DNA from: CAZUGA01 sp964619885
GTDB taxonomy: Bacteria; Pseudomonadota; Gammaproteobacteria; Methylococcales; UBA1147
NCBI GenBank assembly: GCA_964619885.1
Contig: CAZUGA010000019.1
Span: 1-64,000 of the forward strand
DNA length: 64,000 nt
Direction of reading: 5' to 3'
Shown here in pieces: positions 58,511 through 64,000 of this stretch. A program made the translations under genes and the position numbers. Every line of letters begins with the position of its first letter. Within the stretch, counting starts at the first letter, position 1. The notes under the pieces are model-generated. The model worked only from the letters and a program-made list of their open reading frames with translations. It did no database searches and was not told the origin of the DNA.

Positions 58511-61300
58511 TTAGTCCAATAGTTTCAATCCCGGTGGTAGCGCTTCGCCAAATATCCGTTTGCTATCGGATTCGTCCAATTGCGTAACCTGTTCGATGAG
58601 TTTGCTCCACGAAGCCGGTGCTTTAGTCTCCCGAAGTTGCCGCAAAACCTTATCGCGATCAATTTGTTCTATATCACGTTCGCGGTCACCGCTCATTCGG
58701 CACAGCATAGTCGCGGCAAATCCGATATGTTGTTTTTTCTTCCAGTCCTGATGCAATAAAAACTTCAGCCATTCATTGGCGGTCTTAACCGGGATAACGT
58801 TGTGCGTGCTGCCATGGAAAGGTACGCGTGCACCTATTCTGCCCATGGCCCACCAGCTTTGATCGGGTTCACTGGCTTTTTGCAACCTTTTTAACAGCCA
58901 ACTACCGATTTGCATTTTGTCATCGATAGGCAATCTTTCTAATACACCCACCAGCCGAACTAGGTCTTCGTAACCGCGTTTTTTTATCTGGGTTGCGGTT
59001 TTGCCCTGACGCGCGGTAGCTGGATTGATGTACTTGCCGATGTCCGAATAGATTTTGCTTTGTTGTTCGGCATTTAATCCGCCCGCGATACGCCGCCACA
59101 GGGTCCACCATTCAGTCCAGTTTTGAGCTTCGTTAAGAAATTGTGGATTTTGCCCATGGATCCGCCAAACTTGCTCACAACGCCAGTCGTCCAATTCCAC
59201 ACCAAATCCTGGCCGTAGGCAAAACCCAGCTAGGCTTAACCAAACCCTTTCGTGTTCGGCCGAACGCCGGCGGTTTTTGACGCCGTCCAACAGTACACCG
59301 AATAATTCGCGGAGCAACGCAGGCTCCCAGCTGAATCGAGGTCCTAGTATTTTTTCCAAATCTCCGCGTAATCCTTTGACTGATTTCGTTCCTGATGTGT
59401 GGGATTTTTGACCAAAAACTTGATGGATGCGCGCCACCGCTTTGTCGAAATTCGCCGGCAGACTGGCAGTCGAATCAGAAGGTGTTTGACGATCTGTTCG
59501 AATTTGGAATTGCAGATCCCAGCGTTGCTGATTATCGTTCAATGAAACGCATTGAATTTGAATTGTCCCAAATTCGGTCAAAGTTGCGGCTATCTCAACT
59601 TTCTCTTCGGTTTGCTGGTCTGAAGTAGCATGTTCCAGCGTTACCGCAAGCGGAGGTAAAGATACGAAATGCTCGTCCGATGTATCGACTAGCGCACCTG
59701 ATTTGAAGACTGTGGTTTCTGTAGAAGACACTAAATGAAAGCGAACCGGCTGTCCCAGCCGCAGCGAGAATGTTCGCTTGGAAAGCCTTATTTCTTGCCC
59801 TTCGTCGGTTCCGCGCGGCAGTATGCAAATGCCGTGTTGGGTTTTCTTTGTTTTATCTTCTACCTGGAGGAAATAGCTACGTGCCGAACCGCCCCCGATC
59901 TTTATTTGCTGACCGCGCCGCGCCATCGCGTACGCGACTGCGCCAAAAGCTACGGCCAATTCGGGTTGAGGGTTTTCCAAGTGGCGTAAAGCTTTTCCTC
60001 GCCATGAGGAAAGAATTTTCAGTACCCGCTGGGTGAGCAATTCACTGCGAAACATCCCGCCGTTCAACAAGATTGCATCGGGAACCGGTGCTGAATCTTG
60101 GCTACCTATGATTTCTTGTAAGGTTGAATTGTGGTTGGATAGGAATTGCGCGAGGTGCTTGGTTATGGCCGGGTCGGCTACGTACGGTAGTCCAAACTCG
60201 ACGACTCCACTGCGTTTTCTGTCTGGATATTCGTCTAGCTTGGACAGTGGGAAAAATCCGTCGAGTACGATCTGTTCTATCTGTTCGCGGGTCAAGCTAA
60301 CTGAGCGAGCGCCTCCGATCAGTCGCGAGCCAGACCCCAGCAGTGTAACTTTGCCGCTATCCGGTGCGCTACCGGTGAGTAGGGCTTCTTTTACCGAGCG
60401 GCATTGTTCTATCAATTGGTACAGGTCGGCGGTAGAAAGCTTTTTATTGTCGCTGGTCAGCTGTTTTTCGGCGAGATGGGCTAAACTGAGGTCAATATTA
60501 TCCCCGCCGAGCATCAAATGGTCGCCCACCCCGATACGATCGAGTTTTGGGCTATCGTCTCCGGGTGAGACTTTGATTAACGTAAAATCACTGGTTCCAC
60601 CGCCGATATCGCAGACCATGATCAATTTGATATCGGCTAGCGTTTTTTTAAGGTTCTTTTTGTTCTGCCACAACCAGTCGTAACAAACCGCTTGAGGTTC
60701 TTCCAATAGCCGGGCTTTTGCCAGGCCCGCACGCTTCGCGGCTTCCAGAGTCAGCGAACGCGCGGCCTCGTCGAAGGATGCGGGAATCGTAATGGTAATG
60801 TCTTGCTGCCGCAAAGGAGCATCTTCAAATTGGGTATCCCAGGCGCTTCGTACATGAGCCAGGTAGCTGGCGCTGGCGACAACGGGTGAAGTTTTTTGTA
60901 CCCCTTCAGGCGCGCCCCATGGCAAAATGTTTGCGGTTCGGTCTACGGCCGTGTGTGACAGCCAACTTTTGGCGCTATTGACGGTACGGCCGTGGCTTTT
61001 GGCGCCTAAGTTTCTAGCCAGTTCACCGATAACAACATTTTTGACTGGGTCTCTAATATCTGGTTGGGGCCAGGTTAGCTGAATGTCGGAGGTAGCGAGT
61101 TCATCGTCACCGGCATGATAGCGCACTGATGGGAGTAGTCGGCGTTTTGCAACTTCACCAGGCGCGACCAGTTGTTCAATCTCAAACAGTTGCAGATCCG
61201 GTTTGGTTTTATTGCTATCGGCATAGGCGACTACGGTATGGGTTGTACCCAAGTCGATTCCAACCAGGTAACGAGCTTTTTTTTTGCGTTGGCTGCTCAT
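58511..61300 (-). CDS. Hsp70-family protein with long C-terminal DUF3731-like extension
   Basis: 929-residue chaperone-like protein. The Hsp70 ATPase domain (about 10-420) carries GIDLGTTHTVVAY, the VCDIGGGTSDFTLI phosphate loop and RSVKEALLTG. A beta-rich segment (about 460-570) is followed by about 330 residues, helical, with repeated Trp/Arg (RVWLSLAGFCLRPGFG, WTEWWTLWRRIAGG). This C-terminal part corresponds to the DUF3731-type tail found on a subgroup of Hsp70 proteins in gammaproteobacteria. It is distinct from DnaK, whose substrate-binding domain and lid are replaced. It lies downstream of the 682-residue Hsp70 with a 180-bp gap. Confidence 0.85.
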   Translation of the reverse strand: MSSQRKKKARYLVGIDLGTTHTVVAYADSNKTKPDLQLFEIEQLVAPGEVAKRRLLPSVRYHAGDDELATSDIQLTWPQPDIRDPVKNVVIGELARNLGAKSHGRTVNSAKSWLSHTAVDRTANILPWGAPEGVQKTSPVVASASYLAHVRSAWDTQFEDAPLRQQDITITIPASFDEAARSLTLEAAKRAGLAKARLLEEPQAVCYDWLWQNKKNLKKTLADIKLIMVCDIGGGTSDFTLIKVSPGDDSPKLDRIGVGDHLMLGGDNIDLSLAHLAEKQLTSDNKKLSTADLYQLIEQCRSVKEALLTGSAPDSGKVTLLGSGSRLIGGARSVSLTREQIEQIVLDGFFPLSKLDEYPDRKRSGVVEFGLPYVADPAITKHLAQFLSNHNSTLQEIIGSQDSAPVPDAILLNGGMFRSELLTQRVLKILSSWRGKALRHLENPQPELAVAFGAVAYAMARRGQQIKIGGGSARSYFLQVEDKTKKTQHGICILPRGTDEGQEIRLSKRTFSLRLGQPVRFHLVSSTETTVFKSGALVDTSDEHFVSLPPLAVTLEHATSDQQTEEKVEIAATLTEFGTIQIQCVSLNDNQQRWDLQFQIRTDRQTPSDSTASLPANFDKAVARIHQVFGQKSHTSGTKSVKGLRGDLEKILGPRFSWEPALLRELFGVLLDGVKNRRRSAEHERVWLSLAGFCLRPGFGVELDDWRCEQVWRIHGQNPQFLNEAQNWTEWWTLWRRIAGGLNAEQQSKIYSDIGKYINPATARQGKTATQIKKRGYEDLVRLVGVLERLPIDDKMQIGSWLLKRLQKASEPDQSWWAMGRIGARVPFHGSTHNVIPVKTANEWLKFLLHQDWKKKQHIGFAATMLCRMSGDRERDIEQIDRDKVLRQLRETKAPASWSKLIEQVTQLDESDSKRIFGEALPPGLKLLD

Positions 61301-61482
61301 TGAATAAGTATTGGTAAAAGTCCGAGTACGCTAAGCCGCGGCAAATTGGATCGACCAATTTACTTGACGTCCGATTTTGGATTCGCCGCGATTGGGTTCT
61401 AAGCCCTAGTTCGCTTCGCTAGGCCGGTTTGATTTCGGAATCAAATAGCCCAGTATGGATCGTTGGTCCGGCTTAAATATCG

Positions 61483-63531
61483 TTAGTTCTTGAATGACCA
61501 GAAGGATTTACCTGATTTTTCCGATTCTGCCGATTGCTCGGCTGCAGTCTCCGTATCGGAAGTTTCCTCGGTTGGTTCGACATCTGTTTCGGTACTTTCG
61601 GTTTCAGAATCAATTGGAGAGGTTCCGGCATCATCGGTTTCGCTGATTACTTCGGTATTCTGGTTTATGCTTACGTTATCTTCGCCCGCTCGTACATCAA
61701 ATTCTACCTTCCAACGGTTTCCACCTTCTTTGGCGACAGCCTCTAGTTTTAGCGTTCCAACCTCAGTGACTGCTGCACACAATTGTACTGGAACTATCTC
61801 GCCGGTATCACGGTCTTCGACAGGGAGTGTGACCTCAATTTCGTCGAGTTCTTCAATTTCGTCAGGTGACCAGTAATCCAATCGCTGACCGACACCGTCT
61901 TCGCGCCGGACGCTGGAACCAAAAAAACGGAATCGTACCGGTTCACCTACGACCAGACCGAATTCGTAGGGGGGAAGTTCTGATTCAGTGCCTTCTTCCA
62001 TGCCAAACGGTGCTATACAAAGCGCTTGCAGCGGTGGGGGCATTCCGGGTACAGCGGGCATAGCACTTTCTACGCCGACGTAATAGGCGGCTGCCGTACC
62101 ACCACGAATTCGAACCCCGCTGCCTCGACGCACATAACCGTAGTAGGCAGCACCGCGCGCAACTGACAGATCCAAGTCGGCACCTTGTAGTAGTCGGGCT
62201 GGAGGTGCCTGTTCTGCATTGAGCCAGTCATTCAAAATATTCATCAGGCGTTCCGCAAGCGGTGTGGCTTTAAGTACTCCGCCGTTGAATAATACAGCGG
62301 AGGGGTGCAGAAAACTGGCGCTTTCGGGTTTGTCGTATCCGCTGAGTTCGTCTGCCGCACCCAATTGGCGGCTCAGAAAGAACGCCAGATGCCGGGTTAT
62401 CGCAGCATCCTGAGCGTAGGGTAGGCCGATTGTGGTCAATCCCGTGCGCGCCTGGCTGAAGGGCCGTTCGTCAGATTTGACCTCGGGCAGAAAACCTTGC
62501 ACTAAAACTGTATCCAATTCTGAACGGGTTAGCTCGCTGCGAATGCTGCCACCAACCAGTGACGACCCGCGGCTGGGGACAACCAATGGGAATTCATTGT
62601 TATCAGGGTTTTGGAATAGCGATTCTTTGGCGTCCCGGCAGCCATGCATCAGGGCTTGGATTTGCCAGGGTTCCAATCTTTTTCCGTCGGCTTCGAGTTT
62701 GGCTTTGACCGTATAAGCCAACGCCAGGTCCATGTTATCTCCACCCAACAGGATATGGTCACCGACCGCGACCCGATTGAGGGAAAGGTTACCGTTTTCT
62801 TGTGTTACCGCGATCAGTGAAAGGTCTGTCGTGCCCCCACCAACATCGATCACCAGAATAATATCACCTACGTTAACCTGATCACGCCAATCCGCGCCGC
62901 TTTGTTGAATCCAACTGTAAAGCGCCGATTGTGGTTCTTCCAACAATATCGCGTGGCCGATACCCACGGTTCGGGCGGCTTCGGCGGTGAGCTCTCTGGC
63001 CGCTGGGTCGAATGAAGCCGGAACCGTCAATGAGATTTCTTGCCGGTCAAGCGGTTCGTCAGGGAATTTGTGATCCCAGGCGTTTCTGAGATGTTCTAGG
63101 TAGTGAATCGATGCTTGTAATGGCGAAATTCTTTCGACTTCTTCCGGTGCTTCTATAGGTAAAATTGCCGATCGGCAATCTACACCAGAATGACAAAGCC
63201 AACTTTTGGCACTGGAAACCAATCGGATAGGGGTTTTGCTGCCGAGTTGACGGGCCAGTTCGCCTACATTGGCGTCGGGTTTTTCATCCCAGGGCAGTAC
63301 AATGTCGTTGTCGGCCAGTTCATCTTCGTGTGCTTGATAGAGAAAGGAGGGCAATTGGTTTCTCTCATCCACAGTCCCTGGTGCAGTGAGTTGTGGCACC
63401 GCCAGCACATTCTGCACGACATTGTCACCATCGCTGGTGTTCAAATCGACATAGGAGAGTACACAGTGGGTTGTACCTAAGTCGATTCCAACTGAATAGC
63501 GGGCGCCTTCGTTTTGGTTGGTATCATTCAC
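61483..63531 (-). CDS. Hsp70-family protein with acidic C-terminal tail
   Basis: 682-residue Hsp70-like protein. It has GIDLGTTHCVLSYV, VIDVGGGTTDLSLI and the adenosine motif region of the ATPase domain, then a beta-rich segment and an acidic low-complexity tail rich in Glu, Ser, Thr and Asp (about 620-670). The DnaK substrate-binding lid is not recognisable. The start is GTG 63531, with GGAGG seven bases upstream; it overlaps the DUF2760 stop by four bases (GTGA). Together with the DUF2760 gene and the 929-residue Hsp70 it forms a three-gene operon known from gammaproteobacteria; its job is unknown. Confidence 0.87.
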   Translation of the reverse strand: MNDTNQNEGARYSVGIDLGTTHCVLSYVDLNTSDGDNVVQNVLAVPQLTAPGTVDERNQLPSFLYQAHEDELADNDIVLPWDEKPDANVGELARQLGSKTPIRLVSSAKSWLCHSGVDCRSAILPIEAPEEVERISPLQASIHYLEHLRNAWDHKFPDEPLDRQEISLTVPASFDPAARELTAEAARTVGIGHAILLEEPQSALYSWIQQSGADWRDQVNVGDIILVIDVGGGTTDLSLIAVTQENGNLSLNRVAVGDHILLGGDNMDLALAYTVKAKLEADGKRLEPWQIQALMHGCRDAKESLFQNPDNNEFPLVVPSRGSSLVGGSIRSELTRSELDTVLVQGFLPEVKSDERPFSQARTGLTTIGLPYAQDAAITRHLAFFLSRQLGAADELSGYDKPESASFLHPSAVLFNGGVLKATPLAERLMNILNDWLNAEQAPPARLLQGADLDLSVARGAAYYGYVRRGSGVRIRGGTAAAYYVGVESAMPAVPGMPPPLQALCIAPFGMEEGTESELPPYEFGLVVGEPVRFRFFGSSVRREDGVGQRLDYWSPDEIEELDEIEVTLPVEDRDTGEIVPVQLCAAVTEVGTLKLEAVAKEGGNRWKVEFDVRAGEDNVSINQNTEVISETDDAGTSPIDSETESTETDVEPTEETSDTETAAEQSAESEKSGKSFWSFKN

Positions 63532-64000
63532 AATTCAACCTCCGCCGAGGCAATAATGTTGACGTTATGGTCATCGGCGATTTTGGGTAAACGTATAGAT
63601 GTCACTTGCCAACCCCGATGCACCAATGTCCCAGAAAATGGTGCTTTGCCGACGATATTTCCGGTTAATCTAATCTCGGCGGGATTGAATCCGGACTTGA
63701 TGGTGACCCGGCTATTTTCTTGATCTTTGCGGACCGGCGCGAAATCAAAATGACTGTGCAAAACCTTGGAGCAACCTTCGTGAACGATACGGGCTGCCGC
63801 GCCGATGTCCGAATCAGAGAATGCTGCTATATCTTCTTCTATAAAGTCAATAAATCTGGCCTCTTGTTGCAGTAAACCGAGTAGTTGTAATGCGGCATCC
63901 GGCGTCGCCTCTTTCAGAACTGTGGCGGGTTTCAGAACTGTGGCGGGTTTATCCGGGGCGCTTTTAACAGCTGTTGCACTGGTTTTTTTCGGTTCGCGTG
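63528..64000 (-). CDS. DUF2760-family protein, 5' end outside the window
   Basis: The C-terminal part of the protein is visible: ALQLLGLLQQEARFIDFI, EEDIAAFSDSDIGAAARIVH, then GFNPAEIRLTGNIVGKAPFS and GTLVHRGWQVTSIRLP, ending in the strand NVNIIASAEVEL. This is the DUF2760 pattern, which partners with Hsp70 genes. The frame remains open to position 64000, so the start lies beyond. A Lys/Ala/Pro-rich linker precedes the domain and includes two 18-bp tandem copies (63912-63950). The stop overlaps the Hsp70 GTG. Confidence 0.85.
   Translation of the reverse strand, partial: REPKKTSATAVKSAPDKPATVLKPATVLKEATPDAALQLLGLLQQEARFIDFIEEDIAAFSDSDIGAAARIVHEGCSKVLHSHFDFAPVRKDQENSRVTIKSGFNPAEIRLTGNIVGKAPFSGTLVHRGWQVTSIRLPKIADDHNVNIIASAEVEL
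63912..63950 (-). repeat. 18-bp tandem repeat in the DUF2760 linker
   Basis: TTTCAGAACTGTGGCGGG occurs twice in tandem (63912-63929, 63930-63947), plus three bases of a third copy. In the coding frame it duplicates the hexapeptide KPATVL. It preserves frame and probably reflects slippage in a disordered linker. Confidence 0.9.

Noticed and set aside
60033..60683. 216-codon plus-strand frame
   Set aside because: It lies wholly antisense to the Hsp70 ATPase domain, which has clear motifs; its composition is Ser/Pro-rich shadow sequence.

Overview
The window reads as a chromosomal segment of a Gram-negative gammaproteobacterium, outside the well-studied enteric lineages and of moderate, slightly AT-leaning composition. 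Evidence: the gene order engB / cytochrome c4 / dsbA / endonuclease-exonuclease-phosphatase protein / GGDEF cyclase (also known from pseudomonads), an LPS block (msbA, O-antigen ligase, WaaP-type kinases), purE-purK, yaaA, fad-type genes and a DUF2760/Hsp70 cluster. No rRNA, tRNA, CRISPR array or complete insertion sequence was seen. Genes are dense, with frequent 4-bp start/stop overlaps (ATGA, GTGA, TTGA), and non-ATG starts are common.

Layout. 0.3-1.9 kb: exosortase with an EpsI-type C-terminal domain. 2.0-2.3 kb: wrecked ammonium-transporter gene. 2.5-7.6 kb: engB, diheme cytochrome c4, dsbA, a phosphodiesterase-like nuclease, a diguanylate cyclase and a tiny zinc-ribbon protein. 7.7-13.3 kb: DUF3530 protein, glycine-zipper envelope protein, periplasmic solute-binding protein, DUF2914 membrane protein, cardiolipin synthase. 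13.5-17.9 kb: fused 5-oxoprolinase, then a small unknown gene with a strong terminator. 18.0-28.1 kb: five minus-strand genes (TPR-CHAT peptidase, CHASE2 nucleotide cyclase, DUF928 protein, TpsB transporter, TpsA filamentous-haemagglutinin-like exoprotein). This looks like a regulated two-partner secretion system and is the most system-like accessory locus here.

28.3-33.0 kb: yaaA, a TPR protein, two unknown genes in tandem, a broken DUF4410 gene, a ribbon-helix-helix/RelE toxin-antitoxin pair. 33.4-40.9 kb: minus-strand lipid operon (acyltransferase-hydrolase fusion, acyl-CoA synthetase, thiolase, hydroxyacyl-CoA dehydrogenase/enoyl-CoA hydratase). 41.2-47.5 kb: msbA divergent from an LPS operon (O-antigen ligase, tandem-kinase protein, WaaP, DUF2490 outer-membrane protein). 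47.8-50.8 kb: purE, purK, fatty-acid desaturase. 51.0-55.7 kb: membrane Ser/Thr kinase, transposase fragment, two small unknown genes, CHAP hydrolase, YaiI/YqxD protein. 55.9-58.5 kb: carotenoid-isomerase-like oxidoreductase and a divergent family 2 glycosyltransferase. 58.5-64.0 kb: two divergent Hsp70 proteins and a DUF2760 gene that runs off the window.

Common themes are the cell envelope (lipid A and core phosphorylation, cardiolipin, fatty-acid desaturation, surface adhesin export, disulfide formation) and signalling (c-di-GMP, cyclic nucleotide, Ser/Thr kinase). Assignments rest on visible motifs and remembered family patterns; no database search was run.
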